Notes: generated from the letters alone by a model not told the origin. Positions 36,886-52,083 are shown, numbered from the stretch's first letter. The stretch: DNA of 64,000 nucleotides from Acidianus manzaensis (GCF_002116695.1 NZ_CP020477.1:2304501-2368500); one strand, 5' to 3'. Translations and numbers: made by a program.

Positions 36886-38826
36886 ATGATCGTAGCAGTA
36901 GACGTAGGCGGTACATTCACTGATTTCATAGGAATTGATAGTAGTGGAAATATTTCTGTATATAAAGATCTTACTACTCCAAAATCGCCCGAAATAGGAG
37001 TTAAAAAAGGGTTAGAAAAATTTACTCAGATTCAAGAAATAATTCATGCTACAACTATAGCTACAAACAGTCTCTTAGGTCAAATGAATCTAGAATTGCC
37101 AAAAGTAGCTCTGCTAACTACAAAAGGATTTAAGGATATAATTGAAATTGGAAGGCAAAACAGACCAGAACTATATAATCCATTTTTCAAAAAACCAAAT
37201 CCTCTTGTTCCAAGAGATTTAAGAATTGAAATAAGTGAAAGAACTGATAAAGATGGTAATATCGTTGTTAAAGTAGATGAAAAAGAAGTAGAAGAGAAAA
37301 TTAAAGGATTAGATATAGATTCTCTAGCAATATCTTTTTTACACTCATATTTGAATCCATACAACGAAAAAATTGCAGGCAATATAGCTAAAAAGTATTT
37401 CAAGTATGTTTCAATTTCTTCTGAAATAGCTCCAGAGCCTAGAGAATATGAAAGAACATCCACAACTGTTATAAATGCTTTACTTATGCCAATAGTTAGC
37501 AAATATTTGGAATCTCTTTCTTCAAGCTTATCTTCAATAGGAAATCCGCCATTATTTATTATGGCTAGTTCTGGCGGTCTAATTAGTTCGGAAGAAGCTA
37601 TGAAAAGACCAGTCCAAATAATTGAATCTGGACCTGCTGCTGGAGTAGTTGGAGTTGCTTCATTTGCTAAAGAGTTAGGAATTAAAAATGCTATCAGTTT
37701 CGATATGGGAGGAACAACAGCTAAAGCTGGAACAGTAGTCGATTATGAGATTGAGATTACCACTGAGTATGAAGTAGGTGGTAGAACCCATTACGGTAGA
37801 GTAGTGAAAGGATCAGGTTATCCGGTAAGGTTTCCATTTGTTGATTTAGCTGAAGTTTCTGCAGGTGGAGGTACAATAATTTGGAGAGATGAGGCTAAAG
37901 CTTTAAGAGTAGGTCCGATAAGTGCTGGTGCAGATCCTGGTCCTATTTGTTACGGTAAAGGAGGAAAAGATCCTACATTAACAGATGCAAATCTAGCACT
38001 TGGCAGGATTGGAGAAAAATTGCTTTCAGGAGATTTGCCTTTAGATAAGAATTCAGCCTTAAAAGGACTAGAAAAACTAGGAGATGTTATTGAAATATCA
38101 GACCAAGCTATTAAGCTGGCAAATCTAGAAATGTCTAGAGCTATAAGATTAGTTACTGTTGAAAGAGGATATGATCCTTCTAATTTTTCTCTCTTTGCCT
38201 ATGGTGGAGCAGGTCCCCAATATGCTTTAGATTTAGCAGATGAATTGAACATTACACAAGTTATCATTCCTCCTTATCCAGGATTATTTTCAGCTTTAGG
38301 GATGCTCTATGCTGATAAAAAATACGAGGCTAGAAAATCTTATCCTAAAGATTTAGAAAAAGATTTTGAGGAATTAGAAAAATCTCTAAGCAAAAGAGAA
38401 GAAGGTACTTTCTTCCTTAGATACGCTGATGTTAGATATAATGGACAAGGATGGGAATTAACAATTCCTGTAAAAGATATAAAGACTATCAAAGAGGATT
38501 TTGAAAGTACTCATAAATCAATATATGGATTTACATTAGATAGAGATATAGAAATAGTTACAATTAGAGTCTTTAAAGTAACTCCATCAATTAGACCTAA
38601 GATTCCTTGCCCTAAAGAATCCGGAAATCCTAAAGTAAGTTATAGAAAAGTATTTTTCGACGGGGAATGGATAGACACTCCAGTGTATAGAAGAGAAGAT
38701 TTACCGCTAGGTTATGAAGTTGAAGGTCCAGCTATAATAGAAGAATATAGTTCTACAATAGTTATAAAACCAAATTGGAAAGGCATAGTAGAAAAAATGG
38801 GATTTCTAAAGGTGAGTAAGAAATGA
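36886..38826 (+). CDS. hyuA: Hydantoinase/oxoprolinase family subunit A (HyuA-like ATPase subunit)
   Basis: The protein is 646 residues. It has the HyuA/N-methylhydantoinase A architecture with actin-like ATP-binding motifs: N-terminal [16 protein letters not shown] (residues 3-18), [10 protein letters not shown], then [15 protein letters not shown] (about 245-259), [14 protein letters not shown] and [21 protein letters not shown]. HyuA and HyuB together open cyclic amides such as hydantoins or 5-oxoproline with ATP. Related complexes carboxylate ketones. Substrate here is unknown. Its stop overlaps the HyuB start (ATGA). TATA about 30 bp before the ATG. Confidence 0.9.
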   Translation: MIVAVDVGGTFTDFIGIDSSGNISVYKDLTTPKSPEIGVKKGLEKFTQIQEIIHATTIATNSLLGQMNLELPKVALLTTKGFKDIIEIGRQNRPELYNPFFKKPNPLVPRDLRIEISERTDKDGNIVVKVDEKEVEEKIKGLDIDSLAISFLHSYLNPYNEKIAGNIAKKYFKYVSISSEIAPEPREYERTSTTVINALLMPIVSKYLESLSSSLSSIGNPPLFIMASSGGLISSEEAMKRPVQIIESGPAAGVVGVASFAKELGIKNAISFDMGGTTAKAGTVVDYEIEITTEYEVGGRTHYGRVVKGSGYPVRFPFVDLAEVSAGGGTIIWRDEAKALRVGPISAGADPGPICYGKGGKDPTLTDANLALGRIGEKLLSGDLPLDKNSALKGLEKLGDVIEISDQAIKLANLEMSRAIRLVTVERGYDPSNFSLFAYGGAGPQYALDLADELNITQVIIPPYPGLFSALGMLYADKKYEARKSYPKDLEKDFEELEKSLSKREEGTFFLRYADVRYNGQGWELTIPVKDIKTIKEDFESTHKSIYGFTLDRDIEIVTIRVFKVTPSIRPKIPCPKESGNPKVSYRKVFFDGEWIDTPVYRREDLPLGYEVEGPAIIEEYSSTIVIKPNWKGIVEKMGFLKVSKK

Positions 38827-40355
38827 AAGGCTGGGAAATTACTCATAAGGCAACAATTTACATAGCAGAAGAAATGGGAGTTTATCTAAAGAAATCAGCT
38901 TTATCTCCTAACATTAGAGAAAGAATGGATCATAGCTGTGCTATAGTTTCAGCAGATGGCAAAATAGTTGCGCAAGCTGAACACATTCCAGTGCACTTAG
39001 GATCGTTTAAAATTGGTGTAGATAACGTATTAAACTATCTAGAAAAAGAAGGCATGGAATTAGAAGATGGAGATGCTATAATATTTAATGATCCTTATAT
39101 TTCCGGAACGCATTTAAATGACGTAGGTATTCTTTCTCCTATTTTTTATAATTCAAAATTAATAGGATATGCGATAAATAAAGCTCATCATGTTGATGTA
39201 GGTGGGCCTTTGCCAGCATCTTTGAATCCTAATGCTAAAACGCTATATGAAGAAGGAATAGTAATTCCACCTACTAAAATAGTAAAAAAAGGAGAACTTA
39301 ATCGTGAAATTATCAGTATTATAAAAAATAATTTTAAAGTACCTGAAGTATCATTAGGTGATTTAAAGGCACAAATTTCTGCAAATTCATTAGGAATAAA
39401 AAGGATAAAACAGTTAATAGAAAAGGATAATAATGCAATAAATGCATGGAAAGAATCAATATCCTATTCAAAAAATCTAACATTAAATAAAATAAAATCG
39501 TGGAAAAGAGGAACATATCAAGCAGAAGATTACTTAGAGTGGAAAGACAATAATTTGATAAAATTAAAATTAAATCTAGAAATAAAAGAAGACGAAATAA
39601 TTGCGGATTTTTCTGGAACAGATAAACAAATTGATGGACCTTTAAATGCAGTTTTAGGAGTTACTTACTCTGCTGCATCTTTTGCTATCAGATCAATGAT
39701 TTCAGATGTTCCTACAAATGATGGATTTTATCAAATAATAAAAATAAATGCTCCAGAAGGTAGTATATTAAATCCTGTGAAGCCTGCAGCTGTAGGAGGA
39801 GGAAACGTAGAAACTTCGCAAAGAGTAGCAGATGTAACATTTTTAGCTTTGTCGAAATTTTTAGATGTTCCTGCTGCCAGTTCTGGCACTATGATGAACG
39901 TTATGTTAGGCGGAATATACAGAGGAAAATATTGGTCTTATTACGAAACTATAGGCGGAGGGAGTGGTGCTAGACCATTTGAAGATGGAGTTTCTGCAGT
40001 TCAAAATAACATGACTAATACCTTAAATACTCCAATAGAAATAGCAGAAAGACAATATCCTATATTCTTTACTAGATATCAAATAAGGGAAAAAAGTGGA
40101 GGTAATGGAAAATACAAGGGAGGAGATGGAATAGTTAGAGGTTTTAAATTACTATCTGATGGGACTTTATCAATTCTAGCTGATAGATTTAAAATAGGAC
40201 CTTGGGGTTTAAAAGGAGGAGATAATGGTAAAACTGCTAAAATATCGATAGCAGGTAAAGAAATTAAAGATAGTAAATTTAGTACTACAATAAATGAAGG
40301 TGAAGAGGTTATTATAGAAACTCCAGGCGGTGGCGGTTATGGAAGTCCTGAGTAA
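38823..40355 (+). CDS. hyuB: Hydantoinase/oxoprolinase family subunit B (HyuB-like)
   Basis: The protein is 510 residues. HyuB hallmarks are [30 protein letters not shown] (about 32-61), [20 protein letters not shown] (about 80-99), [38 protein letters not shown] and [17 protein letters not shown] near the C-terminus. It is the catalytic partner of the upstream HyuA and overlaps it by 4 bp, so the two are translated together. It ends with [11 protein letters not shown], the family's usual terminal motif. Cytosolic heteromer; exact substrate not inferable. Confidence 0.9.
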   Translation: MKGWEITHKATIYIAEEMGVYLKKSALSPNIRERMDHSCAIVSADGKIVAQAEHIPVHLGSFKIGVDNVLNYLEKEGMELEDGDAIIFNDPYISGTHLNDVGILSPIFYNSKLIGYAINKAHHVDVGGPLPASLNPNAKTLYEEGIVIPPTKIVKKGELNREIISIIKNNFKVPEVSLGDLKAQISANSLGIKRIKQLIEKDNNAINAWKESISYSKNLTLNKIKSWKRGTYQAEDYLEWKDNNLIKLKLNLEIKEDEIIADFSGTDKQIDGPLNAVLGVTYSAASFAIRSMISDVPTNDGFYQIIKINAPEGSILNPVKPAAVGGGNVETSQRVADVTFLALSKFLDVPAASSGTMMNVMLGGIYRGKYWSYYETIGGGSGARPFEDGVSAVQNNMTNTLNTPIEIAERQYPIFFTRYQIREKSGGNGKYKGGDGIVRGFKLLSDGTLSILADRFKIGPWGLKGGDNGKTAKISIAGKEIKDSKFSTTINEGEEVIIETPGGGGYGSPE

Positions 40356-40513
40356 TTTTATGGAAAAAGTATATAAAAGCAAGACTTAAATATTTATAGT
40401 TGTTTTCTAAGTTAATTATTCTTTCTTTACTCTATTTCCAAATATAATCCTTGTAAATCTTCACAGTTAGCGTTAAAAACTAGGTTATAATAGTTACCAT
40501 TAAGTTAGTATCT

Positions 40514-41656
40514 ATGAAACCGTTGAGAACTTATATTTTAATTAAGAATTTCTCATTAAATCTTGTTCAACCTTTCATATCGTTCGTTAGTACTGCAAGT
40601 GGAATTTTGGGAGAACAATTAGGTTTAATTTCGTCATCAGGTACGGTTCTACCAGCAATTATACAATTTTTCTTATCTTACACAAATTTAAACGCGAAAA
40701 AACTAGTTGCCTTAGGTACATTTTTAACAGGCATTTTGTGGATAATTCTTTCAATTATTCCATTTAATATCCTTTTTACTGGAATGTATCTAACTTTGGA
40801 TGCTTTTATGGGTATTTCATTATATGGTTGGTATTTAATAATGGATAAAGTTAGTTACACTTCTAGGGGGAAGATATTAGCTCAGTACTCTTTTTATTCT
40901 ACTTTAGGTGGATTAATAGCTACTTTAATAACGGGTTTTATTGTAGGAGATGATTTCTCTTTAGTAAGAGAGTTCTTTATCATCACTGGAATACTTACTT
41001 TAACTGACGGATACATAGCAATTAATTTTGACGTAGATTCTGACCCAAGCTCTATAAAAATTGGAAAAATATCTCGAGAGCTTAAAAATTATCTTTTAAT
41101 AACTTTTTTCTTTAGTATAGTATGGTCTTTAGCATGGCCACTTTTTCCTATGGCTCAAGTTTATGTATATCATATGAATTTTATGGAAATAGCAATAATT
41201 AGTGTAATATCTGGAATTTCCACATTAATTTTGCAAAGAAAGATTGGTTATCTGGTAGATAATCATAGAAAGATTATGATGTTCACTGGAAGATTACTTT
41301 TAGCTACTTTTCCTTTAGCCTACGCTCTTTCAACTACTATTTATGAGATTTATTTAGCTAATATAGTAGCTGGATTCACTAATTCAGTTAACTCTACAGC
41401 TTATCTATCCTATCTGTACGATTCTTCTTCAAACGCTAGAAAATCAGTAGGAATATATAATGCTATTGAAGGATTAGGATACTTAGTAGGAGCAAGTATT
41501 GGCTCAATAATTGCTGAATACTTTTTCTCTATTATTGGGGTTTACGCAATTAGATTATTACTATTTGCAGTAGCAATGCTTAGAGTTTTTGTTGCTCTAC
41601 TATTTTTGAAATTGCCTGAGCCTAAGCCATTCAAACCTAAAATAGTCGTAAAATAA
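40514..41656 (+). CDS. MFS-type transporter, 12-TM, divergent
   Basis: This 380-residue protein has about 10-12 hydrophobic segments. It contains major-facilitator-like features such as [31 protein letters not shown] in the middle and [23 protein letters not shown] near the C-terminus. Motif A is degenerate ([16 protein letters not shown] in the second half). The substrate is unknown. It lies 158 bp after HyuB and could import or export the hydantoinase substrate or product, which is only a positional inference. Confidence 0.72.
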   Translation: MKPLRTYILIKNFSLNLVQPFISFVSTASGILGEQLGLISSSGTVLPAIIQFFLSYTNLNAKKLVALGTFLTGILWIILSIIPFNILFTGMYLTLDAFMGISLYGWYLIMDKVSYTSRGKILAQYSFYSTLGGLIATLITGFIVGDDFSLVREFFIITGILTLTDGYIAINFDVDSDPSSIKIGKISRELKNYLLITFFFSIVWSLAWPLFPMAQVYVYHMNFMEIAIISVISGISTLILQRKIGYLVDNHRKIMMFTGRLLLATFPLAYALSTTIYEIYLANIVAGFTNSVNSTAYLSYLYDSSSNARKSVGIYNAIEGLGYLVGASIGSIIAEYFFSIIGVYAIRLLLFAVAMLRVFVALLFLKLPEPKPFKPKIVVK

Positions 41657-41808
41657 TCTATTTATAATTTCTTTTTAGATTTTTAATTCTTCATATGGAG
41701 ATAATATAGATACTGTTGAAAATATATTTTATAGAGTGTAATATAGTCTACTAAATTTTTAGTAGATATATAGATAATATTTAAAAATAAGATAATATAG
41801 CAGTAAAT

Positions 41809-42933
41809 ATGGAGAATACAAAAATATATGGGATAATAGGTTTTGGTATAGTAGTAATTTTATTGTTAGCTATGGTTTTTATTGGCCCATCATTAGAAAA
41901 ACCAGTTTCTGCTGGTGTTTCAAAATTCAAAGTAGTCAATGCAACACTATATAACTTAAATGGAGATTCTGTAATTAAAGCAACAATTCAAGCATCTGGA
42001 ATACCTTCTAAAGTTCATGATAATCTTTATGAAGTAATTGTAAATAAGACTACTTACTATGCGTTTTATAAGCAAAGTTCAGATGGACAAGTTGTATGGT
42101 ATTATAATGGAACGGACTCTTATACAATTTACTTATCAACATTAAACTCTACTTATTCACCTGCACATTTATCTAATGGAATATATAAAGCAGAATTTGT
42201 TTCTCAGCAAGGATCTAGTACTATAACAATTAGCTTTGGAATAGCTCCTAAACCGTCATTAAACATAATTTCTGCTCAATTATTTAACGTTAGTGGATAT
42301 TATGAAATATACGCAAAAGTTAACGCCAATATACCTTTGGGAAGAATATATTTCTATTCTATATTCTTAAATGACTCGGAATATTACATATTCTATCATC
42401 CATCAGGAAGTAAATTTGAACCAACATATTATATAGACAAATCTGGAACATACAATATTTCATTATACGTATTTCCTAGAAATTATACTAGTGAAGTTCA
42501 AATAAATCCAAATAACTTTACATTACTACCTGGAGAATATAATGCAATAATAGTTACCTCTATAGGTAACTATTCTATGAAATTAACTTTAACTACGGTA
42601 AAAGCTAAGCCAGAATTTCAAGTTGAAAATACTGCTGTAGAAGGAGAATATAATTCCACAATAGGTTATATTAATGTTACAATAACGGCAACTACACCTT
42701 TAGGTGGGCATATATCTTTAAACGAAATTAACTTAAATGGAACAAATTACACTGTATATTATGAACCTGAAATCTTACCATCAGCAATCGCTGTTTACGT
42801 TTATTCTGGTACAAGTCAATATACGCTGTACATAGATAAACTGGTAACTCCAGGTATTTACGAAGTTACTTTCTTCTATTCATATAAAGGAGTGAATTAT
42901 TCCTTTGAAGAAATAATAAAGATTTCAAGCTAA
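41809..42933 (+). CDS. Membrane-anchored surface protein with three beta-domain repeats
   Basis: The protein is 374 residues. An N-terminal TM anchor (about 7-26) is followed by three tandem domains of about 110-120 residues (beginning FKVVNATLYNLNGDS, LNIISAQLFNVSGYY and FQVENTAVEGEYNST). Each shows the pattern ...NATxYxVYYxPSG..., ...YTIYLS..., ...GIYxxxFV.... Asn-x-Ser/Thr sites are frequent, fitting a glycosylated archaeal envelope protein. No catalytic motif seen. TATA at 41777-41790, 26 bp before ATG. It sits before another surface protein and may share a function with it. Confidence 0.65.
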   Translation: MENTKIYGIIGFGIVVILLLAMVFIGPSLEKPVSAGVSKFKVVNATLYNLNGDSVIKATIQASGIPSKVHDNLYEVIVNKTTYYAFYKQSSDGQVVWYYNGTDSYTIYLSTLNSTYSPAHLSNGIYKAEFVSQQGSSTITISFGIAPKPSLNIISAQLFNVSGYYEIYAKVNANIPLGRIYFYSIFLNDSEYYIFYHPSGSKFEPTYYIDKSGTYNISLYVFPRNYTSEVQINPNNFTLLPGEYNAIIVTSIGNYSMKLTLTTVKAKPEFQVENTAVEGEYNSTIGYINVTITATTPLGGHISLNEINLNGTNYTVYYEPEILPSAIAVYVYSGTSQYTLYIDKLVTPGIYEVTFFYSYKGVNYSFEEIIKISS

Positions 42934-43111
42934 TTATTTTTCTAATAAATATTTTTCTATAGAGTGAAACTCTTATGATATTATTATATATTTCTAAAAT
43001 AATTATTTGATAATATATTATGCCATTTCTACTTTTGTTAGACTAAAAAATTGCTAATTTAATTTAAATATTTCGGTAAAGTATATAAACTAGTTAGTTA
43101 ACCAAACTATA

Positions 43112-44506
43112 ATGAATAAGAACCAAATAATAGGGCTCGCGATTATAATAAGTGTATTAGTTGGTGTATCAAGTTTTACGCTATATGAAAATCATAAGCT
43201 TCCTATCTCTGGTTTAAATATTTTAAGGCATACATCCACTTATTCTAGCTCTCTAATTCCTAATTCTGCTCCAGTAAATATTTCTCCAAAAGTAACCGTA
43301 ATACAGAGTATTCCAGAAAATTCAAAACTATATAATGAGAATATAGAAGTATTTGAGAATTCTCCATCTCACGTTTATTTCCTTCCAGTAACTACTGGCT
43401 ATTTTTTATTAAATGTAACGGGAGCAATTATAGAACCTCCTTCCATATATGGTAATTTAATGATTATAACAACTTCTGGTCCTATGATTAATAATTCACT
43501 AATGTACAATTTAGGTTGTGTTTATGCTATAAATGATAGCTCTGGCAAAATAGTATGGTATGAAGAATTTCAAAATCAAATAATGACGCAGCCAATAATA
43601 GTTAATGGAATACTAATTATAGGATTAGGCAATAATATGTTTCAAAATTCCTCTATTAGAGGAACAGGATACAATGCCATAATTGCGTTAAATGTTAGCA
43701 ATGGTAAAGTACTCTGGACGTACCAAACTTTAGGAGAAGATATGCCTACTCCAGCTTACTATAAAGGTATGGTAATAGAAGCTAATGGAAATGATGAAGT
43801 TTTTGCACTAAATATAACTAGTGGAAAATTAGTTTGGAACACATATTTAGGAAGCTATGTTAGTATGTCATCCATGTTACTAGTGGGTAACATAGTGTAT
43901 TTTGGTTCTGCAAATCCTTATGTTTTCTGGGCTATAAACGCTAACAACGGAAAAGTTATATGGGAAGATAATTTCACTAATGATTTTTCAGGATATTGTT
44001 TAGGAGGACTTGACGATTCTTCTCCTTCCTATTCTAATGGGATAGTGGTTACATCATTTACTATAAGATTTACATTTAATAATAGTATAGATGAATATTT
44101 GGTTGCAATGAACTCTAAAAACGGAGATGTATTATGGTTAATAAATGAAGGTTATACTAGCATGCCTCCAAATTTAGAATCTCCTCCGCCAGTAATATAT
44201 AAAGGAATTGTGTTCCATGATTCTCCAGTAGGTATTTTATATGCTGTAAATTTAACTTCCGGCAAAGTTTTATGGACTTTCAATACTGGTTTTACTACAA
44301 GTAATGTAGACATAGCTTATGGTAAAGTACTGATACAAAATAGAACTGGTACCTTATTTGTTTTATCGTTAAACGGTTCATTAATAAAAGAAATTCAAAC
44401 TCCAGTCTCCCCGGGACCTGGAAATATACTCGTTACTTATAATTCTATCATACTAGTAGGAGTTAATGGTATAATAGATGTTCTACCTATTCAAGCTATC
44501 AGATAG
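43112..44506 (+). CDS. Membrane-anchored PQQ-like beta-propeller protein
   Basis: The protein is 464 residues. An N-terminal anchor (about 5-24) is followed by a Ser/Thr-rich linker and a propeller of repeated blades marked by W motifs: [54 protein letters not shown] and [11 protein letters not shown], each followed by a strand such as VYAIND or YAVNLT. This is the PQQ/BamB-type fold outside the cell. The residues needed for true PQQ dehydrogenase activity are not evident, so it is likely a binding or scaffold protein. TATA AGTATATAAAC is 27 bp before ATG. Confidence 0.82.
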   Translation: MNKNQIIGLAIIISVLVGVSSFTLYENHKLPISGLNILRHTSTYSSSLIPNSAPVNISPKVTVIQSIPENSKLYNENIEVFENSPSHVYFLPVTTGYFLLNVTGAIIEPPSIYGNLMIITTSGPMINNSLMYNLGCVYAINDSSGKIVWYEEFQNQIMTQPIIVNGILIIGLGNNMFQNSSIRGTGYNAIIALNVSNGKVLWTYQTLGEDMPTPAYYKGMVIEANGNDEVFALNITSGKLVWNTYLGSYVSMSSMLLVGNIVYFGSANPYVFWAINANNGKVIWEDNFTNDFSGYCLGGLDDSSPSYSNGIVVTSFTIRFTFNNSIDEYLVAMNSKNGDVLWLINEGYTSMPPNLESPPPVIYKGIVFHDSPVGILYAVNLTSGKVLWTFNTGFTTSNVDIAYGKVLIQNRTGTLFVLSLNGSLIKEIQTPVSPGPGNILVTYNSIILVGVNGIIDVLPIQAIR

Positions 44507-44538
44507 CTAGATAATAAATTTTTTATCTTTTCATAAAT

Positions 44539-46192
<1,654 letters not shown>

Positions 46193-46203
<11 letters not shown>

Positions 46204-47173
46204 GTAATATCTCCTCTTTATTTTCTATAAATAGGAATTTCTTTAATCTTTCATCTGGTTCTTTATAGAGTTTATTGTTAAATTGCTTAACTAGATTATC
46301 TCTTATGTCTTCATCATTAATTTTTTCTAAAGTTATTATACCTCCTATTGCTGCATGATATCCATAGAATATTCTATTCACTTCATTTTGTAAATCTTGA
46401 CTTATTTTAGAAGATCTCATAACTCCACCTAACAATGCTACTTTGGTTTTATCATTGTTAAATTCTCTTTTTAGTCTTCTCACCATAGATAAAATATACT
46501 GAGATGCTAAATTAATTACCTTCAGAGATAAGGAATCATTCTTTGAAAGTTCGTCAACCTTCACTGCAAAGCTAGCAATTAATCTTTTATTCTGCTCTTT
46601 TGATAATTTCATTACTACCTCTCTAAATTCTCCTCCAAAAAATTTTTCAATTTCTTCTGGTAGCTTGCTTTCTTCTTCTATTTTATCTATACTTCTTATC
46701 GCATAAGTTATTGCAGTTCTGCTTATCCAAGATGCTGATCCTTCATCTCCAAAAAACCATCCCCATCCTCCAATTCTTTGAATAATTCCATTTTTTTGTA
46801 TATACCCTACACTTCCTGTACCTGGAGCGAAAACTCCACCATCATTAAGCATATTAGTAGCTCTTAATGCTCCTACTCCGTCATTTATAACTACTGCATT
46901 TTTGAATATACTCTTAGCTATATTCTCTCCTATTTCAGTAAATTTTTTAGAGTCGCCTATTCCTGCTAGGGAAAAAATTGCTCTATCTATTTCTTTCATT
47001 GATACAGAGGCATTTGTTAATGCTTCATTTATTGCATCCAATATGTTATTTTTAGCTTCTACTTCCCCTACTTCAGTATAATTACCTGATGAAGAAATTC
47101 CGATGCCTAGTATTTCATCTTTATAAACTATTGCAACTGTTTTAGTAGCTCCTCCATCAACAGATAATATCAT
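46193..47173 (-). CDS. BadF/BadG/BcrA-type sugar kinase-like ATPase (N-acetylglucosamine kinase / hexokinase family)
   Basis: This 326-residue protein has an actin-like ATPase fold. Phosphate-1 motif is [14 protein letters not shown] (residues 4-17), phosphate-2 [12 protein letters not shown] (about 114-125) with [17 protein letters not shown], and the adenosine motif [10 protein letters not shown] (about 249-258). The Sulfurisphaera broad-specificity hexokinase is of this type, so sugar or amino-sugar phosphorylation is likely. The C-terminal extension [22 protein letters not shown] overlaps the start of the acyl-CoA synthetase gene by 11 bp. TATA TTAATATATATTAA centred about 24 bp upstream. 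Operon with the synthetase. Confidence 0.8.
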
Positions 47174-47214
47174 AATAGAATAACATGTAAATTAATATAT
47201 ATTAATCACTCAGA

Positions 47215-47754
47215 CTAACCTACGTCAATAATTCTTCCTTCTTCTTTTCTTTCTCCACAGCATAATTTGTTCAAAAGCTCGTCAACAGTTTTAACATAAG
47301 TAACTTTAGTGGCTTTTCTATTATCTAAATACTCAGGGTATGCTTCTTTTAATTTATCTGTACTATATCCTGTATCAATAAGAATGTAAACTGGTTTTCC
47401 CATAGCATATGCCATAAGTATTTCTATATGAGTACCTGCCTCTCCACCTAATGCTATTAAGATATCACTAGATCTTACCAAAGGAACTGATCTAGCTCTA
47501 TATTCCATTCCAGAATTAATTTTTATTACTTTTTCAGGAATATTAGAGCTCTCATTTTCGATAGGCAAAACTAATACTACTGGGATATCTAAGGATACTG
47601 CTTGATCTACAACTTCTTTCATTAAACCCCAATATCCTCCTAAGATTAGTACTGGATTTTTACATTTTTCTTTTATTCCGGAAACTAACTCTTTTGCATT
47701 TTTTCTCATTTTTTCTGTATATTCTCCGCTATGAGCTGCTATTCCTATTTGCAT
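47215..47754 (-). CDS. LOG-like / TIGR00725-type Rossmann-fold protein
   Basis: This 179-residue protein belongs to the SLOG superfamily (lysine decarboxylase-like / TIGR00725). Motifs are IGIAAHSGEYTE (residues 3-14), LILGGYWGLMKEVVDQAV (about 36-53) and LIALGGEAGTHIEILMAYAMGKPVYIL (about 99-125). In the family, GG..G and GG.GT form the nucleotide-phosphate pocket. LOG members release cytokinin-type bases, but for the TIGR00725 branch no function is known. TATA about 27 bp upstream. The C-terminal Cys-Cys is unusual in this window. Confidence 0.78.
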   Translation of the reverse strand: MQIGIAAHSGEYTEKMRKNAKELVSGIKEKCKNPVLILGGYWGLMKEVVDQAVSLDIPVVLVLPIENESSNIPEKVIKINSGMEYRARSVPLVRSSDILIALGGEAGTHIEILMAYAMGKPVYILIDTGYSTDKLKEAYPEYLDNRKATKVTYVKTVDELLNKLCCGERKEEGRIIDVG

Positions 47755-47785
47755 GTTTCACAAAAACGAGGAGATAATAAAAAGT

Positions 47786-48322
47786 CTACTTTTTGAGTAT
47801 TGATATAAAAACTCCTTGATTAGTTGTAAAATAGTCTTCTTTAAATCCTTCGGAAATGAAATCTTTCCTCATTCCTCTCATAGCTTCTACATCCATCAAG
47901 ATGAATTTTCCATTATTTCTTAATGTTCTTTGGATATCCTTAATATAATCCTTTCTTTTACTTTTTGGTACATTATAAAAATATAATACGGAATAAATAA
48001 CATCAAAAGAAGACTCTCTAAAAGGTAATGGAAATAAATTTTGGATTAAATTTAATTTACACATTCCTTTATATTTTTTTATTTCATTGATACTCATTTC
48101 TTCGTTCCAATTCTCTATAGAGAAGACATTTAATCCTTTTTCCTTTAGATATCTGCTAATTAGGCAATTTCCACAACCAATTTCTAGTATTATTTTATCT
48201 TTATCATTTTCCAATAAGTTATCAATAAGTTTAGCAAAATATATTTCTTCATCTATAGTAACGCCCATTCTTCTAAACGGTTTATATTGCCAAGCATTTA
48301 TACTGTCAAAAATGGATGACAT
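47786..48322 (-). CDS. Class I SAM-dependent methyltransferase
   Basis: The protein is 178 residues. SAM-binding motif I is ILEIGCGNCLISRYL (about 43-57), followed by the acidic strand end NVFSIENW. The motif IV area is SFDVIYSVLYFYNVPKSKR (about 114-132) and the post-motif strand GKFILMDVEAMRG. It is a small, single-domain methyltransferase of unknown substrate. TATA TTTTTATTAATTTAAG centred about 24 bp upstream of ATG 48322. Downstream gene on the same strand is the LOG-like protein with its own promoter. Confidence 0.78.
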   Translation of the reverse strand: MSSIFDSINAWQYKPFRRMGVTIDEEIYFAKLIDNLLENDKDKIILEIGCGNCLISRYLKEKGLNVFSIENWNEEMSINEIKKYKGMCKLNLIQNLFPLPFRESSFDVIYSVLYFYNVPKSKRKDYIKDIQRTLRNNGKFILMDVEAMRGMRKDFISEGFKEDYFTTNQGVFISILKK

Positions 48323-48472
48323 AAAATAATGTTGCTTAAATTAATAAAAACCTTTTTGAAAAGATGATATTATATGTTTTATACTTATTTTATTATATGT
48401 GTATACCCATTATTTATGTATTTTACAGAAATAATAAATATTTAAAGAATTTAACTTCTTTATTATATAAAT

Positions 48473-48592
48473 ATGTACGACAACCATAAGGACTTTAACG
48501 AAGTAACTACAACGAGAAGATATGTTATGTGTCTCCTATATTATAGAATGATATTCTATAATTGTAATGAAATATTATTGAGTAGACAATAA
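48473..48592 (+). CDS. Possible small 39-residue protein
   Basis: ATG 48473 opens a 39-codon frame (MYDNHKDFNEVTTTRRYVMC...) ending TAA 48592, with a TATA-like AATATTTAAAG near 48436-48446, about 31 bp upstream. The first half has codons unlike the AT-rich surroundings. However, a perfect 10-bp hairpin (48540-48549/48553-48562, 3-nt loop) lies in the middle, so the locus might instead make a structured RNA. No family recognised. The rest of 48323-48761 shows nothing beyond the flanking promoters. Confidence 0.3.
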   Translation: MYDNHKDFNEVTTTRRYVMCLLYYRMIFYNCNEILLSRQ

Positions 48593-48761
48593 AATTGATT
48601 TATATTTAATAATTTATAATATTAGAGTTTTTTAAGTATTAGATATAGAAACAAAAATAATTATTTTTTAATAGATAAAATGACGAAATTTATTAATTTA
48701 CTTATTTCAAACAATAAATGATAGGATAAAGGTTTTAATTAACATATTAATAACTGCATGT

Positions 48762-50471
48762 ATGAGAAGTATAGTTATACTTGGATTTATTATACTTTTT
48801 ACTACTTTGATATCTCCTATAACACTAGTTAATAGTTTATCTAATTCTGTAAATATTTCAGGAAAAGTTTCGCTAAATTATCCACTAATTAGCAATAGTT
48901 TACAATATGATGGTCATTATTTAGAATTCTTCATAAAAATGAATCTTAGACTTAATGGAACTGAGAGTATAACTGGTTCAAATAATCTTAGTATAACTAT
49001 TATTTCGTCTAAATTATATTATATATATGATAATAAAAATTATCAATTATTCAGTAAGATGAATGTATCTTCTATATCAACTGCGATATATGACGGGAAA
49101 GTTTTACTTGTTTTTATTGCTTCATCTCCTAATTCATCTGGTCTATATTATTCGTTATTTAATGGTACTTCATGGACTTTACCTACACAATTAGCTTCAG
49201 GATATTTTTATTCAGTTATGACAAATGGAAGTTATATTTTGGCATTATTCAAACAAAGTGGATTTTCGTCTCTTAATATTTTAGTTTTTCGTGATTTTCA
49301 ATTTATAGAGAATATTAATATTTCAAATAAATCTCTCGATATATCTTCAGGATCTATAGTTGCTTTTGGAGAAAATTGTATTGCAATACAAAATATAAGT
49401 TCCAATGAACTTTTGCGTGAAATTAATTCTATAGATGGCTTATCAAGTAATACTTTCACTGATTATATTTATATATTTAATTTTGATGGGAAATTAATTA
49501 ATAAAATTGGTCCTATCACTTCAGCTTTAAGCATAAGCAATTCTACCGATTATTTCATTACAATTCTTGATATTCAAGTAAGTAACTTAACATTTTCTGA
49601 AGTATCATTATATTATGTTAATGGAAAAATCTTACATAGTTGGAAGATTAATGCAGTAGTGATTTCTGCTTATATGGATTATCCTAATATAATTGGTATT
49701 GAATATGCATACAATTTAAATCAATTATCTGGAAGTAATTATATGTTTACATTAATACAAGTAAAGAAAAATGGATTATGGTATAATTATACAGAGCTAA
49801 TTAATCCAAGTATTAAAGAGGAAGATTTGTCACAAGGAAAAATTATACTAAATCTTCCAATATTTATAGGTATTTATAGTAATCAAATTATATTTGAAAA
49901 TACTACATTAGAAAAGAATATTAATTTTAATTTAGGCCAGGAAGATTTAACGGTATCTGGTAATCCAGTTACTAAAAACGTAGATTTTTCGAAGCCTCCT
50001 GAACCTAACGTAACTGTATCTACTATTCAATTTAATGGATATACTCTATTAGACATTTCATATTCCATAGAGAATTATTCGTATTATGGTATAAGTGATG
50101 TATATGTGATTATAAATAAAAGCATAATATCAACAAGTAATTTACCATTTAATACTGTTTCTTATAGTATAACTTCAAATGGTACTTACAAAGTTTCTGT
50201 AATAGCAGAAAATATATTCGGTAATTCTACAACTAGTAAAACGATAGAAATAACTGTAAAGCCGACAGCAGTTTCGCATTCCAACGTAACTTCTACTTAC
50301 AAAGAGAATACATCTAGTATGCCAAATACTTCAAGTAAAATATCAACTAAAATATCATCTGAAAGCTCAGTTTCTCCCATTACTAAATTTTCATTTTATA
50401 TAGGCTATGTAATAGTTGCAGGAATTCTAATATCCATTTTAGTTATTCTAATAGCAAGAAAGAGTAAATAA
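48762..50471 (+). CDS. Cell-surface protein with signal peptide, Ser/Thr-rich stalk and C-terminal TM anchor
   Basis: The protein is 569 residues. The signal peptide is RSIVILGFIILFTTLISPITLVNS (residues 2-25). A long Asn/Ser/Tyr-rich beta-type ectodomain with many N-glycosylation sequons follows. A fibronectin-like region (about 410-500) leads to a Ser/Thr stalk (STYKENTSSMPNTSSKISTK). A final TM helix (about 544-564) ends in ARKSK, which keeps the tail inside. This is the type I surface-protein plan common in Sulfolobales. No catalytic motif seen. TATA GTTTTAATTAAC is 25 bp before the ATG. Confidence 0.68.
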   Translation: MRSIVILGFIILFTTLISPITLVNSLSNSVNISGKVSLNYPLISNSLQYDGHYLEFFIKMNLRLNGTESITGSNNLSITIISSKLYYIYDNKNYQLFSKMNVSSISTAIYDGKVLLVFIASSPNSSGLYYSLFNGTSWTLPTQLASGYFYSVMTNGSYILALFKQSGFSSLNILVFRDFQFIENINISNKSLDISSGSIVAFGENCIAIQNISSNELLREINSIDGLSSNTFTDYIYIFNFDGKLINKIGPITSALSISNSTDYFITILDIQVSNLTFSEVSLYYVNGKILHSWKINAVVISAYMDYPNIIGIEYAYNLNQLSGSNYMFTLIQVKKNGLWYNYTELINPSIKEEDLSQGKIILNLPIFIGIYSNQIIFENTTLEKNINFNLGQEDLTVSGNPVTKNVDFSKPPEPNVTVSTIQFNGYTLLDISYSIENYSYYGISDVYVIINKSIISTSNLPFNTVSYSITSNGTYKVSVIAENIFGNSTTSKTIEITVKPTAVSHSNVTSTYKENTSSMPNTSSKISTKISSESSVSPITKFSFYIGYVIVAGILISILVILIARKSK

Positions 50472-50598
50472 TAAGATACTATTTTAATTCATAATTTTTG
50501 TAATATAATTCAAACACTTCTCTTAATCCTCTAAGTTTTTATAAAACTATTTATAAATCATTAAGCTTTATTAGTAAATTTCCATAAAATATATACTT

Positions 50599-52083
<1,485 letters not shown>

